Assembly (NCBI GenBank): GCA_902492655.1
Contig: CABUMF010000024.1
Span: forward strand, 1-28,027
DNA length: 28,027 nt
Reading direction: 5' to 3'
Origin: an uncultured Eubacteriales bacterium
GTDB lineage: Bacteria; Bacillota; Clostridia; HGM11514
Below are positions 1 through 7,785 of this stretch, one piece after another. Made by a program: the position numbers and the translations under genes. Under the pieces are notes generated by a model. It made no database searches and was not told the origin of the DNA. It saw only the letters and a list, made by a program, of their open reading frames with translations. Each line of letters opens with the position of its first letter. Within the stretch, counting starts at the first letter, position 1.

Positions 1-72
1 CAAACTTTTTTGTTTGAAAATCTGTCGGTTGTAACACATCTATTGTAAACCTACAATCACTATAATGTGTGC

Positions 73-113
73 TTTGTCAATGTATTGACAAAATAAAAAG
101 TTTATGATATAAT
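73..113 (+). promoter_or_regulatory. Promoter of the first amino-acid ABC operon, with a dyad over the -35 box
   Basis: TTGACA (85-90) and TATAAT (108-113) are separated by exactly 17 bp, a consensus sigma-A promoter 38 bp before the binding-protein gene. An 8-bp perfect dyad, TTTGTCAA (73-80) and TTGACAAA (85-92), overlaps the -35 box. A second dyad, ATTGTA (42-47) and TACAAT (52-57), lies just upstream. Either could be an operator; no regulator can be named. Confidence 0.8.
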
Positions 114-151
114 TACTAACTACAAATACATATTTAGGAGGATTTAAAACC

Positions 152-937
152 ATGAAAAAACTTATCAGCTTGCTTTGCGCTTTTGCAATGCTCTTTTGCC
201 TTGCGGCGTGCGGAAGCAAAGAGGAAACCAAGGATGTTCAGAAGGACTCCGGAAATGATGTAAAGAAGTATGTAATCGCTACGGACAAGGGATTCAGCCC
301 CTTTGAATTCCAGGATGAAAAGGGCAATATCGTTGGTATTGATATGGATATTCTCGCCGCTGTTGCAAAGGATCAGGGCTTTGAATACGATCTTCAGTAC
401 ATTGGCTGGGATGCAGCAATCGCTGCTTGCCAGGCAGGACAGGCTGACGGTATGATTGCAGGTGCTTCCATTACAGACGAAAGAAAAGCATCCGGCTGGA
501 TTTTCTCCGACGGATATTATGATGCAACACAGGGTATGGCTGTTGCAAAGGATTCGGACATCAAAGGCTTTGAAGACCTTAAGGGCAAGAAGGTTGCCGT
601 TAAGAACGGTACGATGAGCAACAAATACGCTGACAGCATTAAGGATCAGTACGGCTTTGAGGTTGTTACCGTTTCCACATCTCCCGATATGTATCAGGCG
701 GTTATGGGCGGTCAGGTTTCAGCTTGCTTTGATGATACTCCTATCTTGAAGTACAGCATTATGACAGGCGACCTTGAAATGAAGTTTGTTGACGGAACCG
801 AAAATGAGCCCGCTCAGTACGGTATGGCTATATTTAATCCTGAAAAGCAGGAGCTTATAGATGCCTTTAACAAAGGTCTTGCCAACATCAAAGAAAGCGG
901 CGAATATGACAAGATTATCGCTAAATATCTCGGATAA
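152..937 (+). CDS. Polar amino-acid ABC transporter substrate-binding lipoprotein
   Basis: This 261-residue protein is a periplasmic-binding-protein family 3 (SBP_bac_3) receptor that captures an amino acid outside the membrane and delivers it to the permease encoded next. A lipoprotein signal peptide is visible: Lys-rich start, hydrophobic core and lipobox LAAC with the lipidated Cys at residue 20, followed by a charged linker. The mature part begins with the family's typical F-S-P-F-E-F segment and has a G-x-D-x-D-I stretch. The start ATG follows an AGGAGG-type Shine-Dalgarno by about 8 nt. It is first in an operon with a permease and an ATPase. The ligand cannot be read from sequence; cystine, glutamine or another polar amino acid is possible. 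Confidence 0.93.
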   Translation: MKKLISLLCAFAMLFCLAACGSKEETKDVQKDSGNDVKKYVIATDKGFSPFEFQDEKGNIVGIDMDILAAVAKDQGFEYDLQYIGWDAAIAACQAGQADGMIAGASITDERKASGWIFSDGYYDATQGMAVAKDSDIKGFEDLKGKKVAVKNGTMSNKYADSIKDQYGFEVVTVSTSPDMYQAVMGGQVSACFDDTPILKYSIMTGDLEMKFVDGTENEPAQYGMAIFNPEKQELIDAFNKGLANIKESGEYDKIIAKYLG

Positions 938-956
938 TTACTACCGTTAAAACGCA

Positions 957-977
957 CCTTATCTGCCCATGATAAGG
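957..977 (+). promoter_or_regulatory. Intercistronic hairpin between binding protein and permease
   Basis: CCTTATC (957-963) and GATAAGG (971-977) form a perfect 7-bp stem with a 7-nt loop and no following U-run. It lies in the 75-nt gap after the binding-protein gene. A structure here could protect the upstream mRNA so that the binding protein is made in excess over the membrane parts. That role is inferred from position only. Confidence 0.5.
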
Positions 978-1012
978 ATGTATGTAATTTCCTCAATGGG
1001 CGGAAAGGCTTT

Positions 1013-1687
1013 GTGAAATCTATGCAGTTTATTATTGATACATACGGGATGCTGTTGCTTTCCGCCATGGGGCAGACGCTTCTTTTGGCATTGCTCGGTC
1101 TGGCGTTCGGATGCATACTCGGTATTATTTTCGGTATGCTCAGCGTTGTCGACAGCAAAGTATGTAACACGATTTCCATAATTTATGTTAACATTATACG
1201 AGGCGTGCCTATGATTGTTCTGGCATTTTTCGTATATTTCGGTTTGCCTTACGGACTTAAGCTTGCGGGTATTGAAACGACATTTTCGTCCCTCCAGGCG
1301 GGAACAATCTGTCTTGCGCTCAACTGCGGTGCGTATATGGCTGAGATTATCCGTGCAGGGATTCAGTCTATTGATAAGGGACAAATGGAAGCTGCGAGAA
1401 GCCTCGGGATGACTTACTGCCGTTCTATGTACAGGGTAGTTCTCCCACAGGCTATCAAGAATATGATTCCGAGCATCGTAAACCAGTTTATAATAACCTT
1501 AAAGGATACTTCAATTCTTTCCGTTATCGGGTTTCCGGAATTGGTTAACAAGGCTCAGAACGTAATTGCCATTACATTTAAGTCATTCCAGGTTTGGACT
1601 GTTGTAGCGGTGATGTATCTTGTGGTTATTACACTTCTGTCAATCCTTGCAAAGTCGCTTGAGAGGAGGCTGAACCGTGGAAGATAA
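1013..1687 (+). CDS. Polar amino-acid ABC transporter permease
   Basis: This 224-residue membrane protein has several hydrophobic segments. It contains the EAA loop of HisM/GlnP-type permeases at roughly residues 127-160 (E-A-A-R-S-L-G-M, then V-L-P-Q-A-I-K-N), which docks on the ATPase. It forms the membrane channel for the amino acid delivered by the lipoprotein encoded upstream. The start is either GTG at 1013, 4 nt after GGAAAGG (1002-1008), or ATG at 1022, 13 nt after it; GTG is taken here. The 3' end overlaps the ATPase gene by 11 nt, which indicates translational coupling. Confidence 0.92.
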   Translation: MKSMQFIIDTYGMLLLSAMGQTLLLALLGLAFGCILGIIFGMLSVVDSKVCNTISIIYVNIIRGVPMIVLAFFVYFGLPYGLKLAGIETTFSSLQAGTICLALNCGAYMAEIIRAGIQSIDKGQMEAARSLGMTYCRSMYRVVLPQAIKNMIPSIVNQFIITLKDTSILSVIGFPELVNKAQNVIAITFKSFQVWTVVAVMYLVVITLLSILAKSLERRLNRGR

Positions 1688-2414
1688 TGTTAAAATAAGT
1701 GTTGCCGGCCTTTCAAAAAGCTTCGGTCATCTTTGTGTAATCAAGGACATCTCGACCGAAATTAAAGAAGGCGAGGTTGTTTGTGTTATTGGGCCTTCGG
1801 GCAGCGGCAAATCAACATTTTTAAGATGCATAAACCGTCTTGAGGAAATAACCTCGGGTAGCATTATAGTTGACGGATACGATATTTCCGATAAAAAAAC
1901 GAATATCAACAAGGTTCGGGAAAATATCGGAATGGTGTTCCAGCACTTTAATCTGTTTAATAACTATAGCGTGCTCGGTAATCTTATGCTTGCACCTGTT
2001 GACCTCAAACGCGCAACTAAGGAGCAAGCGAGGGAAACCGCTCTTAAGATGCTCAAGAAGGTAGGCCTTGAGGACAAGGCTGATGCGTATCCGTCACAGC
2101 TTTCGGGCGGTCAGAAACAGCGTGTTGCAATTGCAAGGGCACTTTGTATGAATCCCGACATAATGCTTTTTGATGAGCCGACATCGGCGCTTGACCCCGA
2201 AATGGTAGGCGAGGTGCTGAATGTTATGAAGGATTTGGCGAGAGACGGTATGACTATGCTGATTGTTACACATGAAATGGGTTTTGCCCGCGAGGTTGCG
2301 GACAGAATTCTGTTTATGGACGATGGCTATATCATGGAGGAGGGGACGCCCGAAGAGGTGTTCGGTAATCCTCAAAATCCAAGGACAAAAGATTTCCTCA
2401 GCTGTGTGCTGTAA
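1677..2414 (+). CDS. Polar amino-acid ABC transporter ATP-binding protein
   Basis: This 245-residue ATPase powers import by the transporter encoded just upstream. All motifs are intact: Walker A GPSGSGKST at residues 39-47, signature LSGGQ, Walker B with IMLFDEPTSALD, and the switch histidine in VTHEM. It starts with GTG after GAGAGGAGG (1661-1669), inside the 3' end of the permease gene. The family is GlnQ/HisP-like (PAAT family). It is the last gene of the operon and is followed by a terminator. It closely resembles the ATPase at 5059-5781 on the other strand, which suggests paralogous transporters. Confidence 0.95.
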   Translation: MEDNVKISVAGLSKSFGHLCVIKDISTEIKEGEVVCVIGPSGSGKSTFLRCINRLEEITSGSIIVDGYDISDKKTNINKVRENIGMVFQHFNLFNNYSVLGNLMLAPVDLKRATKEQARETALKMLKKVGLEDKADAYPSQLSGGQKQRVAIARALCMNPDIMLFDEPTSALDPEMVGEVLNVMKDLARDGMTMLIVTHEMGFAREVADRILFMDDGYIMEEGTPEEVFGNPQNPRTKDFLSCVL

Positions 2415-2424
2415 CCAAAAATGT

Positions 2425-2460
2425 GACTGCCTCATAAATTGCGTGGGGCAGTCTTTTTGT
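2425..2460 (+). terminator. Rho-independent terminator after the first ABC operon
   Basis: GACTGCC (2425-2431) pairs with GGCAGTC (2447-2453) and is followed directly by TTTTTGT. It begins 10 nt after the ATPase stop codon. Confidence 0.88.
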
Positions 2461-2536
2461 ATTCGCTTTTACATCACCCAAGGCATAAAATCGTAATCTT
2501 GTTTCGAAAAATCAACCTAAATTATCAAAATGCAGG

Positions 2537-2565
2537 TGTTATTAGCTGAAAATATATGCTATACT
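2537..2565 (+). promoter_or_regulatory. Probable extended -10 promoter of the GH10 gene
   Basis: TGcTATACT (2557-2565) is an extended -10 element. The matching -35 position (2537-2542, TGTTAT) is weak. It lies 32 bp before the start codon and behind a terminator, so the GH10 gene needs its own promoter. The Shine-Dalgarno GGAGGGG is at 2586-2592. Confidence 0.55.
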
Positions 2566-2597
2566 TTTCTCAAACTTAATATACCGGAGGGGTTATT

Positions 2598-3920
2598 ATG
2601 AGCGAAAGAAGAAAGGTATTGGAGCTTTTTGAACAGCAAAAGGATTATTTGGACGAAAAGATTAAGAGCGGCATCGAGAACAATCGAAAGGGCAGATTCA
2701 ATCTGAAGATTGTTCGTGAAAACGGAGAACCGGTTCCGGGAGCAAAGGTTTTTGTTAATCAAAAATCCCACGAATTCCGTTTTGGTGCCAACATATTCAT
2801 GATTGACGAATTTGAAAACGAGGAGAAAAACGAGCTTTACAAGAAAAGCTTTGCTGAAGTATTCAACATGGCAACACTCCCGTTTTATTGGGATGCAACA
2901 GAGCCGGAAAAGGGCAAGACAAGGTATGCAAAGGACAGCGAAAAGCTGTATCGCCGTCCGCCTATTGATTTATGTATTGAATTTTGCGAGAAGCATGGAA
3001 TTGAGCCGAGAGAGCACGCTCTTGCATATGAGGCTTTTTTCCCTTCTTGGCTGAAAAATGCAAGTGTGACCGAGGTTAAGCTGGCGCTTGAAAATCGTTT
3101 CAAAGAAATTTCAGAGAGATATAAGGATAAAATTCCTACCATTGAGGTGACAAACGAAATGGAATGGAAAGAGGGAAAAACCGCTTTTTATAAGGAACCG
3201 GATTATATAGAGTGGTGCTTTAAGACTGCGGAAAAATATTTTCCGGCAAATCAACTGGTTGTAAATGAATGGTCGGGCTTGCCGTGGACAGATCGCTGTA
3301 TGGCAACGGACAAATATTATGCCTATATCGAAGCCAATATGCTAAAGGGTGCAAGGATTGATGCTATCGGTATGCAGTATCATATGTTCTTTCGTGCGGA
3401 AAATGAGTATGAAGCGACGAGAGCATACTATAACCCGAAAAATTTGTATGAGCATATGGACTTATATTCTAATTTCGGTAAGCCGTTGCAGATAACCGAG
3501 GTAACTGTGCCGGCATATTCAAATAAACCGGAGGATGAAGATTTACAGGCAGAAATATTGGAAAAGCTTTATTCAATATGGTTCTCTCATCCTAATGTCG
3601 AGCAGATAATCTACTGGAATTTACCGGACGGTTATGCGGCATTTGCGCCTCAGGGCGATATGACAGTAGGCGAGAATTACTATTACGGAGGACTTTTGAG
3701 ATTTGACTTGACACCTAAGCCTGCATTTTTGAAGCTAAAGGAGCTAATTCAAAAGCAGTGGCATACCGAGGAAATCCTTGCTACCGACGCTTGCGGCGAG
3801 ACGGAAATAAACGGCTTTTACGGCGACTATGAGGTAAGTGTTGAGGCTTTGGGGAAGACCGTAACAAAGAAGATTTCGTTGCTGAAAAAAGGAAAAAAGA
3901 ATATTTCAATAGTATTGTAA
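2598..3920 (+). CDS. Glycoside hydrolase family 10 protein (endo-1,4-beta-xylanase-like), cytoplasmic
   Basis: This 440-residue protein has the GH10 TIM-barrel pattern. Visible elements are an F-x-F-G-A-N-x-F strand near residue 60, L-P-F-Y-W-D-A-T-E-P-E-K-G near 94-106, the acid/base Glu187 in V-T-N-E-M, and the nucleophile Glu301 in Q-I-T-E-V. Both catalytic glutamates are present. There is no signal peptide, so it probably acts inside the cell on imported xylo-oligosaccharides. About 60 residues at the C-terminus look like a small beta-strand-rich tail. The gene is monocistronic between terminators, with no xylan transporter next to it. Its exact substrate (xylan or another beta-glycan) cannot be settled from motifs. 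Confidence 0.87.
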   Translation: MSERRKVLELFEQQKDYLDEKIKSGIENNRKGRFNLKIVRENGEPVPGAKVFVNQKSHEFRFGANIFMIDEFENEEKNELYKKSFAEVFNMATLPFYWDATEPEKGKTRYAKDSEKLYRRPPIDLCIEFCEKHGIEPREHALAYEAFFPSWLKNASVTEVKLALENRFKEISERYKDKIPTIEVTNEMEWKEGKTAFYKEPDYIEWCFKTAEKYFPANQLVVNEWSGLPWTDRCMATDKYYAYIEANMLKGARIDAIGMQYHMFFRAENEYEATRAYYNPKNLYEHMDLYSNFGKPLQITEVTVPAYSNKPEDEDLQAEILEKLYSIWFSHPNVEQIIYWNLPDGYAAFAPQGDMTVGENYYYGGLLRFDLTPKPAFLKLKELIQKQWHTEEILATDACGETEINGFYGDYEVSVEALGKTVTKKISLLKKGKKNISIVL

Positions 3921-3928
3921 AACGAAAA

Positions 3929-3960
3929 ATACAACCGCATAAAGTGGTTGTATTTTTTTT
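3929..3960 (+). terminator. Rho-independent terminator after the GH10 gene
   Basis: ATACAACC (3929-3936) pairs with GGTTGTAT (3946-3953) and is followed by a run of seven T. It starts 8 nt after the stop codon. Confidence 0.88.
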
Positions 3961-3984
3961 ATTGTAAAAATAACGCCAAACCCC

Positions 3985-4013
3985 TTGACAAATCATTATT
4001 TGTATGCTATACT
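3985..4013 (+). promoter_or_regulatory. Promoter of tRNA-Val
   Basis: TTGACA (3985-3990) and TATACT (4008-4013) have a 17-bp spacer and an extended TG at the -10 box. The -10 box ends 11 bp before the tRNA 5' end. Confidence 0.88.
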
Positions 4014-4024
4014 GAGTAGGTCGT

Positions 4025-4097
4025 GGGCGATTAGCTCAGCTGGGAGAGCATCTGCCTTACAAGCAGAGGGTCACAGGTTCGAGCCCTGTATCGCCCA
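4025..4097 (+). tRNA. tRNA-Val(TAC)
   Basis: A 73-nt cloverleaf can be drawn by eye. Acceptor strands GGGCGAT (4025-4031) and ATCGCCC (4090-4096) pair fully, with discriminator A4097. The D-loop has AGCTCAGCTGGGAGAGC. The anticodon stem TCTGC/GCAGA encloses loop CTTACAA with anticodon TAC at 4058-4060. The T-loop is GTTCGAG. CCA is not encoded. It reads valine GUA and probably other GUN codons. Confidence 0.96.
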
Positions 4098-4098
4098 T

Positions 4099-4128
4099 AA
4101 AAACCGCAGTCAGATTGCTGCGGTTTTT
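4099..4128 (+). terminator. Terminator of tRNA-Val
   Basis: AAAAACCGCAG (4099-4109) pairs with CTGCGGTTTTT (4118-4128), just after the tRNA 3' end; the 3' arm supplies the T-run. Confidence 0.88.
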
Positions 4129-4150
4129 ATTTTGCAAAAAATGTGCTGTG

Positions 4151-4187
4151 AAAAAGAGCACTCGCCGTACCCAGTACAGCGAGTGCT
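4151..4187 (-). terminator. Terminator of the minus-strand ABC operon
   Basis: On the minus strand AGCACTCGC and GCGAGTGCT (plus coordinates 4157-4165 and 4179-4187) form a 9-bp stem with an inner GTAC/GTAC pairing. The stem is followed by a U-run that corresponds to A4151-A4155. It lies about 30 nt past the stop of the second binding-protein gene. Confidence 0.87.
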
Positions 4188-4218
4188 TGGTTTGTTCATT
4201 CGGAACTGTTTTAATGCT

Positions 4219-5007
4219 TTAGTTATATTTTGCAGAAATTTCAGCGATTTTTCCGCTGTCTTTAAGTTCTTTGATTGCGGCGTTAACAGTATCAAGAAGT
4301 TCTTTGTTGCCCTTCTTAACTGCTATAGCGTACTGTTCATCGGCGAATGCTTCGGGATCTTCAACAATCTTGAGGTCCGAATTGTCGGCAATGAACTTTT
4401 CTGCTGTAGCAGAGTCGATTACAACAACATCAAGCTTGCCGTTTACAAGGTCGAGAACGGAGTCTGCGCCCTTCTTGTAGCCGTCAAAATCATATCCGAG
4501 CTCTTCTACGCAGGTCTGACCTGTGTAGCCGTCGATTACGCCAATCTTTTTGCCTTCAAGGTCCTTTGCGGACTGAATGTCGGAATCGTTGGGAACAATC
4601 ATAACCTGTGTTGCTGTGTAGTAGGGTTCGGAGAAATCAACAGCCTGTGCTCTTTCCTCTGTAACCGTCATACCTGCGATAACCATATCAACCTGTCCGT
4701 TTGAGAGAGCTATGAGAAGTCCGTCAAAGTCCATATTGTTGATTTCGGGTGTCATACCGGCCTTTGCAGCGATTTCCTTTGCGATTTCCAAGTCAATTCC
4801 GGCAAATTCGTCGATTACACCGTTTGCGGCATCAACAAATTCAAAGGGAGGAAATTCCGCATTTGTTCCGATTTTAAGAACGGTAGCCTTTGTTTCGTCC
4901 TTTGCATCCGTACCTTTTGTTTCTTCCTTATTGCCGCAGCCTGCAAGGCAGAAAACAACAACAGAAAGAGCCAAAACCAATGATAATACTTTTTTTACGC
5001 TTTTCAT
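4219..5007 (-). CDS. Polar amino-acid ABC transporter substrate-binding lipoprotein (second system)
   Basis: This 262-residue family 3 binding protein has a signal peptide and lipobox LAGC (Cys24), then a Lys/Glu-rich linker. Typical family segments are visible: F-P-P-F-E-F, G-I-D-L-E-I-A and D-M-V-I-A-G-M-T-V-T-E-E-R. It would bind the amino acid outside the cell for the permease and ATPase encoded upstream on the same strand. Here the binding protein is last in the operon, the reverse of the system at 152-2414. The Shine-Dalgarno AAAAAGGAG sits 11 nt before ATG, which is rather long spacing. The ligand is unknown. Confidence 0.93.
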   Translation of the reverse strand: MKSVKKVLSLVLALSVVVFCLAGCGNKEETKGTDAKDETKATVLKIGTNAEFPPFEFVDAANGVIDEFAGIDLEIAKEIAAKAGMTPEINNMDFDGLLIALSNGQVDMVIAGMTVTEERAQAVDFSEPYYTATQVMIVPNDSDIQSAKDLEGKKIGVIDGYTGQTCVEELGYDFDGYKKGADSVLDLVNGKLDVVVIDSATAEKFIADNSDLKIVEDPEAFADEQYAIAVKKGNKELLDTVNAAIKELKDSGKIAEISAKYN

Positions 5008-5058
5008 GATAGCATAAACTCCTTTTTGATTTATATTTTTACGGTATTTAACCGCAAA

Positions 5059-5781
5059 TTACAGAACCTTTGCAAGAAAGCTTTTTGTTCTCTCGTTTTG
5101 AGGATTTCCGAAAATTTGTTCCGGTGAGCCTTCTTCCATTATAATGCCTTCGTCCATAAACAGAACTCTGTCCGCAACCTCTCGGGCAAAACCCATTTCG
5201 TGCGTTACCACAACCATGGTCATGCCTTCCTTTGCAAGATTTTTCATAACATCGAGAACCTCGCCGACCATCTCGGGGTCAAGAGCGGATGTAGGCTCAT
5301 CGAAAAGCATTATTTCGGGATTCATCGCAAGCGCCCGTGCAATAGCAACTCTTTGCTTCTGACCGCCCGAAAGCTGTGCCGGGTAAGCGTCCCGCTTATC
5401 TAAAAGCCCAACTCTTGAAAGAAGCTCTTCGCCCGTTTTTATTGCTTTATCCTTGGGTGTTTTCGCAACGAGAGTTTGAGCTATTGTTATGTTATCCATT
5501 ATTGTAAGGTGAGGGAAAAGATTAAACTGCTGAAAAACCATGCCCATTTTCTGGCGGATTTTATTGACATTTACACCCTTTCCCGTAATATCCTCATCAT
5601 CAATAAGGATTGTGCCTTTTGTCGGCGTTTCCAGAAGATTAAGACAGCGCAGGAATGTTGATTTACCGCTGCCCGAAGGGCCTATTACGCATACAACCTC
5701 TCCCTGTTTTATATGCTGATTAACACCCTTCAAGACTTCCAGATCTCCGAAATACTTGTGCAAATCATTAACTTTAATCAT
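5059..5781 (-). CDS. Polar amino-acid ABC transporter ATP-binding protein (second system)
   Basis: This 240-residue GlnQ-like ATPase has Walker A GPSGSGKST at residues 34-42, signature LSGGQ, Walker B IMLFDEPTSALD and VTHEM, all intact. It lies 13 nt after the permease gene and 51 nt before the binding-protein gene on the minus strand. A GGAGG Shine-Dalgarno precedes the ATG. It drives the second polar amino-acid importer. Confidence 0.95.
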   Translation of the reverse strand: MIKVNDLHKYFGDLEVLKGVNQHIKQGEVVCVIGPSGSGKSTFLRCLNLLETPTKGTILIDDEDITGKGVNVNKIRQKMGMVFQQFNLFPHLTIMDNITIAQTLVAKTPKDKAIKTGEELLSRVGLLDKRDAYPAQLSGGQKQRVAIARALAMNPEIMLFDEPTSALDPEMVGEVLDVMKNLAKEGMTMVVVTHEMGFAREVADRVLFMDEGIIMEEGSPEQIFGNPQNERTKSFLAKVL

Positions 5782-5794
5782 GTTTTAAATCCTC

Positions 5795-6511
5795 CTATCT
5801 TGTATCCGATTTGCGAAGCCTTCGTTCGAGCCTTGCAAACAGAATTGTGAGAATTTTAATCATAACAAAGTAAATCAAAGCCGTGCCTACAAGGGGCATA
5901 AAGGGCTTATATGTTGCCGCTTTAATCTGGTCACCGGCTTTTGCAATATCGCGAAGACCGATATATCCGACGATTGCAGTTTCTTTAATGAGCACGATAA
6001 ACTCATTGCAAAGCGCCGGGAATATATTCTTTATTGCCTGAGGTATAATAATATGAATCATTGTCTGCGTATGAGTCATGCCGAGCGACCTTCCCGCCTC
6101 CGTCTGACCCTTGTCTATAGACATGATTCCGGCTCTGATTATTTCCGAAACATACGCACCGGAGTTGATACCGAACGCCACGCTCGCAACCACCCATTTG
6201 GGAAGCGAAGAGCTTGCAAAAACAATAAAGTATATTATAAGGAGCTGTGTAACAGACGGCGTTCCTCTGATAATATCGGTATATACCTTGCTTATCGTTC
6301 TCAAGATTTTGGATTTTGAAAGCGAGCAAAGTGCAATTATCATACCGATGAGAACACCTATAATAACAGCTAAAAGAGATGTTTTTACGGTCGTTGATAT
6401 ACCTTCAAGAATGAGTTCATATCTTGATTTGGATATAAAATTTTGAATGAAATCGGCAACAAGTTGGCTGTACCATTTGCCGGAATTTGCGAGAGCCTCC
6501 AAAGTTCCCAT
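5795..6511 (-). CDS. Polar amino-acid ABC transporter permease (second system)
   Basis: This 238-residue inner-membrane protein has several hydrophobic helices and the EAA docking loop (E-A-G-R-S-L-G-M, then I-I-P-Q-A-I-K-N). The first ~35 residues are amphipathic before the first membrane segment. It starts at ATG 6511 after AAAGGAG and is the first gene of a permease-ATPase-binding-protein operon with its own promoter. It would form the channel of the second amino-acid importer. Confidence 0.93.
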   Translation of the reverse strand: MGTLEALANSGKWYSQLVADFIQNFISKSRYELILEGISTTVKTSLLAVIIGVLIGMIIALCSLSKSKILRTISKVYTDIIRGTPSVTQLLIIYFIVFASSSLPKWVVASVAFGINSGAYVSEIIRAGIMSIDKGQTEAGRSLGMTHTQTMIHIIIPQAIKNIFPALCNEFIVLIKETAIVGYIGLRDIAKAGDQIKAATYKPFMPLVGTALIYFVMIKILTILFARLERRLRKSDTR

Positions 6512-6544
6512 AGAAATATCTCCTTTGTAAAACTAATCCCCCTT

Positions 6545-6573
6545 ATTATACACCTATATTGCGCTTTAGTCAA
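6545..6573 (-). promoter_or_regulatory. Promoter of the second amino-acid ABC operon
   Basis: On the minus strand TTGACT (plus 6568-6573) and TATAAT (plus 6545-6550) are 17 bp apart, 33 bp before the permease start. Confidence 0.85.
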
Positions 6574-6598
6574 TAGAAAAAATTATTTTTTTGAGAAT

Positions 6599-7780
6599 TT
6601 ATTCATTGTTTTTGCATTTTATGCATTTTTTTATGAACAAATCCGTAACTACACATATTATTATAGTTATTATCATATCGGGAACGGTATTTCCCAATAT
6701 GAAGTCAAATTGCATCAGGATCCTGTAAAGTATAAAGCCTATTGCCCAAATAATTATATTCCTTATGTCAAAGCTCGAAGAAGTTTTTCTTTTGAGAATA
6801 AAGAAATCCGCAATCTGCACGGCAATCATGGGTGCGAAAATTGAGCCTATGATATATAAAAATCCGGTAATATCGTCCATTGGGAAAACAATTGCCGCCA
6901 GCGTTCCGATAACTGCCGTAAGAATTGCGAATTTTTTTCCGCTGAATCGGGAAAATACGGATTCAAAGGAAATTCCCGAAGAATAGGTATCCAAAAATGC
7001 GGTTGTCACGGTAGACAGCACGATTATCAAAAGACCGACAACTCCAAGTCCTGCCTTGATTACAGTAGCCGTAAAATCGCTTTCTCCCGAGAAAATGGCG
7101 GCTCCCATACCTATAACAAACATCCATGAGCTTACAATGCCGTAAACAACGGAGCTTACAACGGATGCGGCGACGGGCTTTTCTGCCGTCCTTGTATAGT
7201 CGCTGATAAGCGGCAACCATGAAAGCGGCATTGCAACCGCAAGCTCAACCGCCGCTCCGAAGGTAATTCCCGAAGTACCGCCGGACGAAAAATCAATGCC
7301 CGTAAAAATCGCTTTGCTCAGGATAATGGTAAGTATAAAAAGCGCCGCCATTGTTATGCGGTTGATTTTCCCGAGGTCTGAAATTCCTATAGCTATCCAA
7401 AGAACAATGAGTGCTCCGATTATAAGACACCATATCCAATTTCCTGCCTTTAATATGCCGTTAGCCGCAATCGCTCCGTCATAAATCATTATTCCCGTCC
7501 ATCCCACAAGCTGCAGGATGTTCATCAATGCAAAGAATTTGCCTCCGTTGCTTCCGAAGCTTTTCTTTACGGTTTCCATTGCGCTGATGCGTTGCTTTCC
7601 ACCAATTATGCCGGCAAGGAAAAGCATTGCACAGCCTATTATGTGACCTATAATAATTGCGGTAATTGCCTTTGCAAATCCGAGCTCGGCGAAATATGTA
7701 CCTGTTATAATTTCAGCTATAGATACTCCGGCGCCGAACCAAATCAGTCCGTTATCAAAAAGTGAAGTTTTTTTCTCCAT
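6599..7780 (-). CDS. cytX: Putative hydroxymethylpyrimidine transporter, CytX-like (NCS1 family)
   Basis: This ~393-residue polytopic membrane protein has about twelve hydrophobic segments and resembles the CodB/purine-cytosine permease (NCS1) family. As the last gene of a TPP-riboswitch operon with thiM, thiE and thiD, it most likely imports the thiamin pyrimidine precursor HMP, the role proposed for CytX. Two starts are possible: ATG 7786, overlapping the thiD stop as TAATG but only 3 nt from GGAGG, and ATG 7780, 9 nt from it; 7780 is preferred. No convincing terminator follows, only an A/T-rich stretch at 6580-6598. Cytosine transport is the main alternative. Confidence 0.8.
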   Translation of the reverse strand: MEKKTSLFDNGLIWFGAGVSIAEIITGTYFAELGFAKAITAIIIGHIIGCAMLFLAGIIGGKQRISAMETVKKSFGSNGGKFFALMNILQLVGWTGIMIYDGAIAANGILKAGNWIWCLIIGALIVLWIAIGISDLGKINRITMAALFILTIILSKAIFTGIDFSSGGTSGITFGAAVELAVAMPLSWLPLISDYTRTAEKPVAASVVSSVVYGIVSSWMFVIGMGAAIFSGESDFTATVIKAGLGVVGLLIIVLSTVTTAFLDTYSSGISFESVFSRFSGKKFAILTAVIGTLAAIVFPMDDITGFLYIIGSIFAPMIAVQIADFFILKRKTSSSFDIRNIIIWAIGFILYRILMQFDFILGNTVPDMIITIIICVVTDLFIKKCIKCKNNE

Positions 7781-7785
7781 TTGCA

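Noticed and set aside
3985..4704. A 239-codon open frame on the plus strand over tRNA-Val and the binding-protein gene
   Set aside because: It runs through a clear tRNA and its terminator and is antisense to a well-supported lipoprotein gene.
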